The position numbers and the translations under genes are program-made. A stretch of 64,000 bases of DNA from Polytrichum commune (taxonomy: Eukaryota; Streptophyta; Polytrichopsida; Polytrichales; Polytrichaceae): contig OX485805.1 in NCBI GenBank assembly GCA_950295325.1, positions 46,212,758 to 46,276,757 on the forward strand. Reading direction: 5' to 3'. Positions within the stretch are counted from its first letter, which is position 1. Each line of letters starts with the position of its first letter. This document shows positions 22,546-35,252 of this stretch, one piece after another. A model generated the notes under the pieces. The model saw only the letters and a list, made by a program, of their open reading frames with translations. It did no database searches and was not told where the DNA came from.

Positions 22546-24560
22546 TTATAGGTACATACACTTATCTCGGGGGGTGCATTGAACTAAACATGTACGAGTA
22601 TACGTGAGTGCACAGGAGGGGTATTGATTTGGACCTTGCCATATTATGTATACATATGGTATACATGTTATAATTTATAGTTACGTACATATATGGAAGG
22701 CCTTTAAAAAACATACAATAATTGTACTTGTATGGTACTGTTACTATACTACATATCATAAGTTTTCATATTGGATGAAATTAGGATTAACTAGGATTAA
22801 CGATTTTCGTTAGCAACCTTATAGGGTAGTATGAACCATGTACAAGGTGTCAAGGTAATATCGGGGAAAGAGGCAGTATTAGGGTTTTGAAATGATTCGT
22901 TCAGCTCAAAGTAACAAGGAGATTGGTTTATGTTGGTATCAAAAAGAGGCTAACAACAAGTGGACATATGATGTTACTAATCATTTGATGGTAGACTTAG
23001 AGACAATAATTGCATTGGCTACAATGACATGTATTGGTGAATCAAATGTTTATGAGTTACATCCGGGAGATGAAAAAGTTTTCAACGACTTTGCTGATGA
23101 AAGCTAGGATGTTTTGCTATACATATTATAGGGGTTGATTATTGTTCAAAAGTATATTTGTATACTTATGTTAATGACTATATATGAATGGATGTTTTTA
23201 TGTGTATACATATTGTCACTTGTATATTTATTGTTGCAATTGTATGTGTATTACTTCATATCACAAAAAATAACTTGTATATAGGGGGTTTTTAGAGTAT
23301 GCAGTGAACGCATGTGATTCTAGGTTTTAATGAAAGGTGCACCCCCCGAGACACTTATGCATCTACGCCAAGCTAATGTTGGGCCGGGGATTCGTGACAC
23401 TCATGGATTCTCAATAATGAGAGTTCATTCATCTTTGCGGATGAGATGAACCACTTTAGATACTTCCATACGTCGTCAGCTCCTTGTCTCGAGGGTTTCA
23501 AAAATACCAAGTTTTAGTAATTTTAAAAATCCCAGTCTAATCTAATACTTATGGCAACAATACAAAGGGGTATAGACATTAAAAAAAATGGCCTCATATA
23601 GAAGCAAGTGGGTGCAAATAAATAATGCCTTATATAGAAGCAAGTGGCTGTAAAATTAAATAATACCTTACGAACTTACGGAGGTATCAAATCCTGGTTG
23701 GGGCAACCCTCTAGAGAAATTTTCTAAACCCGACTAGAAATTATTGTTTGCCTTGCCCAACTTCAAAAAAAACCATTGCCCTTTCATTCTTGAAGGCCGC
23801 TTAACTACAAATCCCATATTAAGTACACTTCACCTTCAAGGTCTAAAATCCAATGTATATGTATATATATATATATATATATGCACTTCCAATTAGTAAA
23901 TAAGCAATTGATTGGGATTTCATTCCGGAAGTGAAACCATCAATGAAGCACGTAATTAACTTGAAGGTTAAAAACATTGCAAAATCCTCATTAACATTAA
24001 GGTTATAATTTTGTGACTTACCAATTTAAATTATCTTTGTCATTCTAATCATATATTAGTACAAGTGTTCATAAGATGAGAAAAATGAAACAATGAAGAT
24101 AGAAAATAAAACATATAACAAAAAATTATATAAGAATCAATTATATTTTACTTTGAGCAATTATACCCATGTAAAATAAATGAATTATGAAAAAAATAAA
24201 TGTCTGTGACAACACGTCATAATCATATGTTGCACACGTTGATAGCTTGCGATATTTATCAAAATAACCATGTGGAAATCAAAGCCACATCATGGCCTTG
24301 GAAACAACTCATGGGATATTAGAAAATAGGCTTAGAGCATCCAAAGCCACATCATTGCCTTTTGCCAACTAATTGATATTTACAAAATAGCTAGTAGTTC
24401 ACAATAACTATGAGGGAGAAAATAAGTCTTACATGCCACCTCGGAGGCGTTTCACTAAAGTAAGCTCCATCCGAGCTTCTTGATAGACTCATCCGATTTT
24501 TGTTACTGGATGACTTTACTTGAGTGCCACGAATCCCCGGCTGCTAATGTTGTGTATCAT
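22546..24560. other. About 2-kb insertion relative to the 38.7-kb paralogue, no gene seen
   Basis: Paralogy with the NB-ARC gene flank breaks near 22545 and resumes near 24565. Between lies AT-rich sequence with a 71-codon frame at 22892-23107 of no known family, and an (AT)n run at 23865-23882. I could not find clear terminal repeats. Confidence 0.45.
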
Positions 24561-24577
24561 ACCAAGGAATATCTATC

Positions 24578-24956
24578 CTACTTCAAATCGAAACCTAAAA
24601 ATTGTGGCACACTCAATGTGCCTAAACGACAAGAATTTTATCCAGGATTGTCAACTATGTAGCGTCCGCATGCTAGGAGAGCTTTCTCCGCATCTTTGTG
24701 CGCTTCGTCTTCATGACCTAGTTGGAAGTTCACATATGCTCGATGCTTTGGAATTTCGTAATCATCCATCGGTTCGGCCAACTCAGAAGCACGGTTTAGA
24801 TCCTCCAATGCCTCGTCATAATTGCCCATGAGCTCTTTGAGTACACCTCGCTCTTGCCAAGCTAGTGGACTATTTGGATCCGCTTCCAGCGCTTGATTAA
24901 TACTTTTGAGTGCTCCACTATAATCCCCTATCATTGTCTTGGCAAGACATACGTTC
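24578..24956 (-). pseudogene. Orphan duplicate of the TPR exon of the NB-ARC gene
   Basis: Same length (379 bases) as the last exon of the gene at 38754-39132, with the same acceptor site (GTGTAG before 24956). It still encodes the TPR-like words GDYSGAL, WQERGVLKELMGNYDEALEDL and LGHEDEAHKDAEKALL. The codon after NPG is TAA (24638-24640) where the gene has TAT, so it would end early. Paralogy extends upstream to about 25320 (intron sequence), but no ARM or NB-ARC exon follows. Without the rest of the gene it is probably dead. Confidence 0.7.
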
Positions 24957-25439
24957 CTACACACATTTTGCATAATGAAAATTTCTAGTTGAATATGTGT
25001 ATTGAATTTTTCTAACCAAATAATCATATGTGAGCAGTGTTCCAATTGGGGCCATTTCCTAGGTAGAGGAGGCCCTTAATTATTTAGAAATTCAACACCA
25101 ACAATTTTGAGAGCAAAGGGGCAATACGAGGGGGTATGGAAGAAAAATTGGGGTTGGAACTTGCTAGTTTGTGTGCTCATTCCTTGGACAACCACGACTA
25201 TTAAATGTTGCATTGGACAACCGAAGTTGTCAATGCGTATTCCATGTGTTAAGAAGTAGGTGCTTGCATTTTAATGTTGATTGTCTCATTGCTTCTTGCA
25301 TGCCTCTACTCTTCCTTAGAACACATAGTCATCACCAAAGCTTACTTGAGCACCATATAAATGAGCTCAAGGGATTCCGTAAGACCCACGGACATAAGGT
25401 AGGAAGGAGGGGAGAGATAGGGGGAATGTATACAAGAAA

Positions 25440-28345
25440 TGTTTTCACTGCCTTATACTCCTCCAAATCAAGAACATAAATTGTGCCTTGACAACGGTAG
25501 TTAGAAGTAGTATTTGTACTTCTTTGATTTTTAGGTAAGAAATTTACAAGCAATTGACATGGTGTTAAAACATTTAGTCTTGTGATCGTGAACAATACCT
25601 CACTTCCAAAGGATTAACTGTGATGGGGTTGACTTTGTCACCTTGTGTTCTAGGGTGGTGATTAGAGTGTTGCATTTGATATGCTTTTCATCAACTGCAT
25701 GGCTTTTCCCTTCACAGGCTAGTGTTCATAAATGTTTGTGTGTTTCATCATAACTATGTCTCATTGTAATATTTGTAACACATCAATGTTAGGGAAAGAA
25801 ACATAACCTAGGGTGATGTTTTCATTGTTCTTGAATGATAATTGCTGATGTGTGGTATTATAGTTTCCAAAAGAAATTTATAAGTTATGCATAAGTTGGT
25901 AGCCTAAACATGGTGAATGCACAAAAGAACTCTAGGAATTGCATAAGGTAGACGTGCCTAATTCAATCGAGTAATCTCAATTGGACACCTCTATTCGAGT
26001 GGTATGTGGCTCCCACAACACCAACATCAAGAAGACGTGTATTCAAAGAGATTTGGACTACATGCTCAAAATATGTTATTTAGTCTAGGCTCAATAGTCA
26101 ACATAAAGGAGGAGGGGGAGCAATATGATTGTTCAATGAGCGTAAGATTCTTCACTTTTAATAATGAATAAGATGTTCATAGGAGCCCCAAACATTATGA
26201 GGAAAGTGGGTGTGGAGTTCATTTGGATTTGCTAACCATCTCGTATCCATCACGTGTTTCACATCCTAGAAGAAGTAGGCTAGCCAAAAAAAAGTTACCA
26301 TTTGATACTCTATGGAACTATATCACTCCACTATAATGTAATACAATCGTAAAGAGGTACTACACTAAATATTGTATTAAGTGTCACTTACAATACGGAG
26401 TTACAAAATGCTATATGTTTTTACTATTAATTTTTGCAACCAATTAAAGATGCTAATGTTCTATAATGCCCAAACAACCAATTTGAACTTTGTTAAGCAA
26501 AAAAAATGGGTTGTACAATAAATTGTTATAGCATTGCATAATTCCAAATAGTAAGTGACACTAAATGCAATATTTAGGGTAGTATGGCTTTGGGCACTCC
26601 TATGGTAACCACGCCCTGTCCAAAACATTAACTCCTAAATGCCCAAGCCTTCACGCTCGATTTTCGGGTAGGGGCAACATCGGTGCTTCAAATTTTTGTT
26701 ATGTAGCCACAAAAACTCTAGTTTTCTTAATTTCAACCGTATGGATGTGAACTAGACTACCAAATATCCATGTCGAGAATATTTGGAATCAATCGGATCA
26801 CATTTTCTAGGTCCGATGGACATGTGAACAAGGCCTTTGTTAAGAGGCAGCTAGAGAGAACTTTTTTTTTTTTTTGTTTTGTTTCATGGCCATTTAGGTC
26901 AAGCCACAAATTTTTGATAGATGGAAACTTTGCCATAACATATTACGTGGTTGACAATTGAGCTACTACCAGAAAATTGGGGTTTTTTTAAAGAAAATTA
27001 GTCCATCCGAGTCCATCACCCTCAAAGTTGAAGGGTCGCATAAGGAAATTTGGGGATATTCACTCTTTGATTGGGAGTAAGCAACATGTGGGTGCAAGCA
27101 TAGTAAAGTGGACCCAAAAAGTGCTTCATTACACTAAATCCATAATTTTTTGGGGGTCAAAGGTGTAAAAGTAGTAGCATGGTGTTGTTTAAATTGGATT
27201 TTTTAATATTTTTCATTATGACCTCTATTGTTGTGTTAAATACTCAAATGTAGAATATCAAGATGACATCTTCAAAACTTATCATTTAAGGTGACGCTCA
27301 AAAGCACATGGTTAAATTTGGTTTTGAACGTACATTTCATGACCTTAAATATTTTGAAGTTGGAATTTCTTTTCATATTCCTTGAGTTCATTATACACTT
27401 AAGGGATTCATCACAAAGCTTTGTAGAAAACCATCAATTTAATGTAATTTTTTTGTATTTTAAACAAATTTTAGACAATTACTTGTTCAATATCACCTAT
27501 TTGCACACCACTTGCACCGTCTTCTAAAACATGTAGACCATTCTTGGAGTTTTTTTGGTTGTTATAAATTGCTTGGCATTTTATCAATATGTCTTTTTTA
27601 TATGTCTAATAATATTTTCTTTACAAAATTCAAAGTTAGTGTATAATTTTGCATCACTTTCACTTAAGCCTAGGCATGGATTAGGAGCTGTCCACTTTAA
27701 TGTGCTTGCACCCATATGCACTAGAAAAACTCCAAATTCATTCGGTCAAGTTGTGCACAATCATCACCTGGTCCTAAGGGGGAAAAATTCCCATCCAAAC
27801 TCGGCATCTTATGTGAAAGATATTGGCTCCTAAATTTTGGTAGCTAATGGGACTGACTCCCAAAACAAGCAATCCCAAATTAATAAAAAAAAAAACCCTA
27901 CATCCTTGGAGTTTGAGGTTTTCATATGTTATTTTGGCCCACTTGGTAGGGGCACCACCCTACACAAGTAGATACCTTCCATCCACGTAGATTGCCACCT
28001 AGTGGGTCGCAAACCCCACTAGAATATTCGGTGGCAACCTATTTTGGTTGGCATGAGCATTTAAAGGTTTAGTAGCAATTCTAGTGGGGCACCCTTTGGC
28101 TACCCGCAATATTATCTTGACATGAAGAGAAAAGCTTGCACAACAAGGGTGAATGAATGGGAGACTAATAATAATAATAATAATAATAAAGTAGTGTTCA
28201 AAAGGGTTCAAGAAGGTTTCCAATGCAGATTTCGGAGGTCTTTTTCAAAAAACACAACCATCTTTTGGGCCCCATCAACTTTTTGGCATGTGTTGAGAAG
28301 AACAATAACCTTACTCTTGGCCTTAATATAGGAAAAGAAAGAGAA
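25440..28345. repeat. Large non-coding duplication, copy 1
   Basis: Collinear with 50665-57330. Copy 1 lacks both the 3.4-kb LTR insertion (its empty site is at about 26831) and the MITE (empty site at about 27823). Short frames in it repeat in both copies but have no recognisable domain. Confidence 0.85.
28147..28170. repeat. (TAA)n microsatellite
   Basis: About eight units. The homologous array at 57115-57151 is longer. Confidence 0.9.
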
Positions 28346-28399
28346 CCAAAAAAAAAACTATCAGTTATTCTATTATACCTATGCATAGTATATATACAA

Positions 28400-28620
28400 C
28401 ATCAGGCATTCCGACGTGAATTTGGCCCTACCTTGCTCAAGATCCCCTTGGTGCAGGGTGGGGTTATACTGCCTACCTTGCGGTGGGCGGGGGCTCTTGG
28501 TTGTTTCGTAAAGTAGAGAGAAGATTTCACAGCTGGGAATCAAACCGCCAACCCCTCCGTTTGGATTTAGGCACCTCTCCACTGTCATCCGGTAGTTTAG
28601 GGTCATCTCAAACCATATAC
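28400..28620 (-). mobile_element. tRNA-derived SINE-like repeat, copy 3
   Basis: Minus-strand A-box-like TGACAGTGGAGAGG (28574-28587) and B-box GGTTTGATTCC (28536-28546). Collinear with copy 2. Confidence 0.55.
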
Positions 28621-29012
28621 GTGTGCAATTTTTTTGTAATTGGTAACCACTTTCAATTATTCCGATTACCATGCTTACCCTTTGAAATATCCGTGGTCAT
28701 TGTGACTACCCTCTGGCTATGTGTGGAAATCGGAGTGATTAACCTTTGAATATCCGTGATTATCCACGACTACCCATTGCATATCCACGGAAATTGGTTT
28801 GATTACCATTTGAATGTCCTTGGTTATTTGTAATTGCCCCTTGGATACCTATAGGACTATCTAAAGGGTGATTCAATTACCTAATCTAGCTCAACCTCCA
28901 GACTTTACAAGGATAGCCTCAACCTGACCTGCTAAGAATTCAAATAACCTTCAATACCCCTAACCATCATTTGCAAGAACTTCTTTCTTGAAAGGATTAT
29001 CCTTATCCTTCA

Positions 29013-29177
29013 CTTGTTGGCCACCTTGAAGAAGACGTTAACTCCCGTTTCCATGGGTGCTCAATATTATTAACCACTTGACATTGATATGTACAGGCAA
29101 ACTTGTCTATAACTAAATGTCATCAATTGTGTTAATTACCGTAATGAGTTCCTTGAGGTCCTAAACTTCAACTACTT
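29013..29177. repeat. Left copy of 165-bp LINE-flanking direct repeat
   Basis: Runs from CTTGTTGGCCACC to TTCAACTACTT. Compared with 38460-38624 I count three substitutions in 165 bases. It fits a very long target-site duplication. Confidence 0.8.
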
Positions 29178-29305
29178 TTTTGAATATTTTTTGTTTGTCT
29201 GTGATGCTCGGATTGTTCCAAAAATCGTTTGATAGCGTTTTGTCAATATCTTTGTTGTCGAGCCACTTGTGTAATTGATGTGTTTGGGTTGCTATAATGG
29301 ATAGG

Positions 29306-30694
29306 TTATGTTTTTTTATCATGTTTAGCGATGTATTTACCAAGGTGTCGCATGGGGCCTTTATCTGGTGTTTCTTGCATTGAGTGCCACCAATCTTTCT
29401 GTAGGTAGTATGGCGTGGGGTGTGCATGTTCATATGTGGTTATGGCATCTCTATGTTCGAGTTCACAACCCATTTTGACTAATTTGTCCGCTTGTTCGTT
29501 ACCACTAATGTTTGTGTGAACTTTGACTTTATGGAGTGTGGTGGTTTGTGTGCGGGATTGCAACATCTCAACTATAGATTCGAGTATCTTTTTGTCCGGG
29601 TGGCTATTATGTAGGGTTGGGTGTTTTGTTTGTGTGTTTAGTAGGTATAGCACATTAAGACAATCTGTGAAGATGTGTGCCGGTTCGTTTTGATATGTAG
29701 TAGTGAGGAGGCGGAGGGTATGGTGTATAGCCATTAGTTCAGCTCTTAGTATATTTTGGAGTCCGGGTAGTCTTTCTATGATTTGGAGGTTTTTAAAAGG
29801 GTTATATATGCCATATCCTGTTTTTTCTCGTTTCCAATGTCCTTGGGTTATTTCTTTGGGTGGGATGAATGATCCGTCTGTGTAATAGCATAATTGTGGT
29901 TGATATTTGAGGGGGAGGCATATGTCTTGGTTTGTGATTATGGGGACATTAGTAACTGGGGTCGTAGGCGGAGGAGGGTATGTGAGTTGGGACCATTTCT
30001 TGCTACGGTTTACTAGGGTGTTTATTGGTGTGGGTGGTGCCGTTGTGCTAAATATAGTGGGTATTTGTAAGGTATTGCCAATAATGCCCATTTGGTGTGC
30101 ATAATTTCTCGGGCCGAGTGATGTGGTTTTGTGGTGTATGCATAGTATGCGGATGTCACGGCTTTCTGTGCGGGGTTCAATTCGTAGTTTTGGTGGTATT
30201 GTGGTTTCATCGTATATAATGGTGTTCGCTTTAAAGTGTGTGATGACGTGTGAATCTGGAAAAGGGCCTACATGGGGTTGAAGGTTGTGGTACCAATTTG
30301 GGTCGGTTGTTATGAGTATTGTAATTGTATCTGGGTTATTTTGGGCTGCAAGTCTTGCCCAGTGTAGGGCTTGTTGTGTGTCATCTTCTGTGTGTGGGTG
30401 GGCATACCCGTTCCCTATCCATTTATGTTGGAACGCTGTTCCTATTGATCCGAATACTTTGTCTCGGGTAAATGGGGAGGAGAATTGTCTTAGCGTGGTA
30501 GGGCATGTTACTGGTGACGAAAAGTAGGAGTGGGTGATGTGGAAGGAGTTGATGATGTTTTCAATGATGGCATTTGGGAGGGTGTATTGTGCGAATTTGA
30601 GGGGGTCATTTTTGGGCATTCTATATTTGTACCTTTGGTACAACCATGCCACTTCTTTTTCAAATGTTTGTATGGGGGGTTCTAAGTTATGCAT
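29306..30694 (-). pseudogene. LINE ORF2 C-terminal part: methyltransferase-like segment plus RNase H
   Basis: Frame of 462 codons. Residues about 45-175 (30170-30562) carry FGSIGTAF..KW (81-92), GYAHPH (96-101), a helix with ALHWARLAA (109-117) and a strand ITILITTDPNWY (124-135). This order resembles PCIF1/Dam-like adenine methyltransferases, with AHPH where NPPF/NPPY would be catalytic. Residues 268-408 are RNase H: D273 in YTDGSF, E319 in RAELMA, D344 in FTDCLN, and H393/D403 in the HTNISGNEQAD block, so all catalytic positions are kept. A second frame at 29161-29433 carries what looks like the true C-terminus, implying a frameshift near 29330. RNase H is firm; the methyltransferase reading is a hypothesis. 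Confidence 0.7.
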
Positions 30695-31029
30695 TTTGGT
30701 TATTGCGTCTTGGTATTGTTCCCATAACCATTGTAGTCTTTGTTCCGGGATGATAACTAGGTGGCGGCCATTGTTGTCGTAAATATGTGATGCGCCATGT
30801 TGGCTTTGAATGGTATGTTGTGTACATGCGATGTCATTGTCAGGATTACATTCATTAATGTGGATATGACATAGGGGTATGTTCTGTGGGGGGGGGGGAT
30901 GTATCTTGTATCTCTCATTTGTTCTACATTAAAGTTTAGTTGTAGGATGTAGGTGAAGTGTTTGTGTTGTTTTTGGGTATAGTATCGTGTTAGGAGTAGT
31001 ATGTTATGGTTTATTGTGTCTTGGTTGTT

Positions 31030-31461
31030 TCATGGGAATAAGTATCGTTGTGGGAGCCATTTGTTGTAATTTGTTCCGTTTTGAAGTTGCCATTGACATA
31101 GATAGGATGTATATTTTTTTGTAATTTTGTTTGTATCTTTGGAGGTGTGAGGACGGTCATTTATTATAGAGTGTATTGGAAATTGGGTGTGGTTTTTTTG
31201 GATATGCGGGGGAGGTTTTGGGTACTCCGGTGGTGGAGGTGGCGGGGGGTGTGGGTTATGTCTATTAGTTCTTGTGTGGATGTGATGGTTTTGTATCTTG
31301 TATGCGTTCTTGAGGGTATTTGGTATGGCATGTGCTGTGCAATTGTTTGGGCATTGATTGTGGCATGTTGGTTCGCAAAAGAGCACTCGTGCGTGTTCTA
31401 GGGCGGCTTTAATTGTTTTAGTGGGGGAGGTATAATAGTGTTTGAAATCATCATTCGTCAT
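31030..31461 (-). pseudogene. LINE ORF2 Cys-rich and Pro-rich linker
   Basis: Contains CEPTCHNQCPNNC, a compact cysteine cluster, then a His/Pro-rich stretch. It sits between RT and the RNase H part, where many LINEs have a zinc-binding segment. The frame differs from its neighbours. Confidence 0.5.
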
Positions 31462-31569
31462 TAATTGTATGCCATTGGGGTGTGTTATGTGTTTGAGTTC
31501 GGTTATGTTTTGTAGTATTAATTTATGTAAGTAGTTTAGGGAGGTAGTGGGGGTTAGCGTTGGGATATT

Positions 31570-33400
31570 TTATGCTTGGCTCAACCATTGTGTCTCTAAT
31601 GGTGTGGGGACGAGGGGGAATTTTTCTAGTGTGCTTCTAAGGTGGGTGTTACTAGTGGTTTTGAGTAGGAATAGTGTTCTTGTGATTGGTGATCTTAGGC
31701 AGTCGTGTTGGGTTATGCGTGGTATGTTGAGTGATCCGCCATGTTTGGCAAGTATGTGATTGATTAAGCTATTATAGATTCTTCCTAGTCTACCTTGGTC
31801 ATTGAGGGTGTTGATGAGTTGTTCACCTATACATGTTATATATGCGTTTTTTAGTGAGAAGGCTTCAGTGCCGAACATATTTTGTGGTAGTTGTGTAACG
31901 GCGTGAGATAGACATTTCGGGAGACCACATATGGTTTTGTGGAGGGCAATTATTATTTTTATCTAATTTTTTGATGGCGGGAAGTGAGTATGGTACGGCG
32001 TAGAAGTTGTAAGCGATACCGGCTCTTATGACTGTATCGACCATTTGAATTTTTTGCTTCATGATGGCTGGGCATGTGGTTAATAGTTTGCATTGTTTGA
32101 TTAATTTAGTTGTCGTAATGTGTATTTGTGTTTTCCATTGTAGTGATGACACTAGATTGATTCCGAGGTAGACATATGGTTCATGTTGGCTTAGGATAGG
32201 TATGGATTGGTTTCGGAAATTTATGTTAATGTTTCTAAGGTGTGTTTTGAAGGCTTGGGGATTTAGTTTTGATTTATTGGGGCACCCTGTGATGGCGCAT
32301 TTTGGGATTCCGATGTCCATGCATGCCCATTTACAATATTTGTCTAGTTTGTTTAGTTGGTGTTGTAGGGATGTTATATTGTTGGATATGGCCGCGAGGT
32401 CATCGGCGTAGGCTGCGGAGCTTAATTTTGTGTTGGAGGTGTTGAAGGTATATCCGTTATTACCTTGTTGTAGCCATCTAAGGAGTGGTTCAAGAAAGAT
32501 GATAAAGAGGTATGGGCTCAAGGTATCGCGTTGTATTGTTCCTCTTTGTATAGGTATTGGTTGTGTTTTGTCGAAATGTTCACCCATATATATTGTATTG
32601 GATTGTGAGTATATATTACCTACTAGTGCTACGACATCTTGTGGGTAGCCTAGGTCTTTCATAATGACAAGAAGTCTAGCATAGTCAATGGAGCCAAAGG
32701 CATTTTTGAAGTTTATGTATAGGATATAGATGTCTTGGTTGATAAGTCTTGTATCTTCTAATGATGCGATGATGGTTTGTAGTTGTCTGGCGGTGCATCT
32801 TTCAGCTCTAAAGCCCTCTTGACTATCGTGTAGAATTTGGTATTTTTCTCCGTATGAGGAGAGTATACTCGTGAATGTACTAGTGAATAGTTTATAAATT
32901 GTATTGGCGAGTGCGATTGGTCGGTAATTAGTAAGTTGGTGGGGATTTCCCTTTTTGTATAGTAATATTGTAAGGCTTGTTTTCCATGCTTCTGGAATTT
33001 GTTTTTGTTTGTAACAGTGGGTGAAGAATAGTAATAAAAGCGTATGGAATCTTGGCGGCATGTTTTTTAATATGGTGTTAGGTGTCTTATCGGGTCTGGG
33101 GGTTTTACCATTGGCTAAATTTTTGAGGTATATATCATATGTTTCTTGGTCTAGATATGTGTGCAAGGGAATTAGGGCCTCACCTATCTTTTCTAGAGTA
33201 TATCCATTTAGGTCGTGCCATGGGTATTGTCTAACTCCGCATACACATTGTTGTATATGATCTGGTTGGTAATAACATGTTGGAACGGTTGGCCTATTAC
33301 TGATGGATTGTTGGGCATGTATTTCTTGTGCAATGGCCTTTGGGCTTGTAAGGATATTGTTGAATCTATTTATGAGACAATCGAGTGGGGGGGTTTCCAT
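31570..33400 (-). pseudogene. LINE ORF2 reverse transcriptase
   Basis: Main frame 31865-33400 (511 codons), continued in another frame at 31570-31878. RT landmarks in order: GKTPRPDKTP (98-107), NYRPIALANTIYKL (158-171), SQEGFRAERCTARQL (193-207), motif A YINFKNAFGSID (228-239), motif B GTIQRDTLSPYLF (287-299) and YADD (331-334). Motif A has Asn230 where the metal-binding Asp is expected and Gly236 where the second Asp (KAFD) is usual. Motif B has R for G. These changes should abolish polymerase activity. Confidence 0.85.
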
Positions 33401-34049
33401 GTTTTTGAAGACTTTTCTGTTGATTTTTTTGGGACTCTTAACATAGAGTTGTTGGTATTTTGATATGTTTTTTTTTATTTGTTTGGTAATATAGTCGGTT
33501 GTGATTTTGCGGGCTTTGTTTTTTGCTTCTTTAGCGATATTTGCTAAGTTTTCTATCCATGTTTCATTTGTGTGGGGGGGGTGTTTGGTGGTGAGGGTAT
33601 CGTGGCGTGCCTATGGTTGTTAATTTCTTGTGTGATAATGGGATGGGTATACCAATTTGGATTGTTTTTTATAATGTATATGGCTTTCCGGATGAGGTGA
33701 TAGGTAGAGAGATGTGTTTTACATTCTTTTTGGGATTTCTTTGGGAGGTATCCACCTTGCTTAGTGATCCTATGTGGCAGTGTGGGAATGGATGGGCACT
33801 GCATGTCTCGAGGACTATGGAGGTAATATTGTCGGTAAGGGTGTTTAATGAATTGCAAGCTTGTTGCCATTGTTCGTTTGTTAGGTGGTTATTTTTTAAT
33901 AGGTGTATAAGCTCATCTATTTAGTTGGAGTTGTTTTCGAAGAATTTGGTGTGGAAGTTTTGTAGTTTTTCTTTTGGAATGGGGTTGAGTATTCTTGGTG
34001 GCGGTTCGGAGTTTGTAGTGGGAAATTTGGCGATTAGTGTGTTTGGGGG

Positions 34050-34772
34050 AATTTGTAGTTGTATGTGTAAATGATCAGAATTTAATTAAATATTTTGGTT
34101 TGTAGTTGAGGTATACTGATGGTTTTGAGGGGTTCTGATGAAGAATCCATCTATTAAGCTGTTTTGTATGTAGTTATGTCCTCCTTGTCTTGAGAAAGTT
34201 GTGTTTGTTGGGACATATGATAGTTTAAGGCCGGTTGTAAATGAGCGCCAATTGTAGTCTTCCGTTTGCGGTGGTGTGGTTTGTTGGTCATTTTGTCTGC
34301 CAATTAGAGCTATGTCCCTATTGAAGTCACCGCATAGGATATATGTGTGATTAGGATATACGCCTATTTGATTAGTTATAGTGGTTTGTATGATGGGGAT
34401 GAGGGGAAGGTCCTCCTCATGTGAAGGCATGTATAGATTAATTAGGATCCAGGGTTGTAAAGATTGATTTGCTATGCGTGTTATTTGGAGGAACGGGGAT
34501 ATGTCTGCGGGGGTGGGTATTTTGGAGAGGTTCCCTGGGAATGCATGTTTATTATGGATTAGTAGGAGTAGGCCTCATCTATATCCTTTGTATGTCATCC
34601 ATTGGCTCGCGACCCTTGTGATGTTATGCGTATTATTAAAGAAGAGTTTATATTGAGGGAATAGGCGTTGTATGTGTTTTGTGGATTTAGTGGCGGACAA
34701 TTTGGTTTCTTGTATGGTGATAATTGACGGGGGTTGTTGGTGATGTATAATTAGATCTTGTATGCATGGCAT
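34050..34772 (-). pseudogene. LINE ORF2 AP endonuclease
   Basis: Motifs in order on the minus strand: IQETKLS (metal-binding Glu), CGDFNRD, IDGFF, then NSDH at about 34071-34082. These are the core of APE-type endonucleases that nick the target in LINE insertion. A TAA lies between the IDGFF frame and NSDH (34086-34088), and there is a frame change near 34575-34430. Confidence 0.75.
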
Positions 34773-35252
34773 GGCGGTGTTAAGTGATGATGCGTTCTAG
34801 GTTATGGCATATGTGTTTTGGCTAGTTAGTGGGGTTGGATTATGCGAGGGTGTTGAGTTTTGAATTGGTGGGGGGTTAGGGCGTGTGTATTCATTTATGG
34901 GCTCGTTAATTCTTAGTGCCTCTGTTAATAGTTGTCTTGGTAAGTATGGAAATGCTTCTTGTAGATTTTGAATATTAAGTGAATCATGGTTTTGGTGTAT
35001 GTAATCATATAGTTTGTTGTGTATAGTGTTGGGTGGGGTGATTGTATCTCTATATATGTTACGAAATTGTGTATATGGATGTGGTGTGTTTATGTGCCTT
35101 TCCGGTGGGTTAGTTAATCTTGTCATTTTGTCTAATAGTTGAGTTGTCCAATTTTGTGTAGGTTGTTGTTGTAGGTACGTGTTGCATATTATGATTGAGG
35201 GGCTAATTGTTACGATCATTGCATATATTATCCGAGGGGGGGGGGATGGTTA

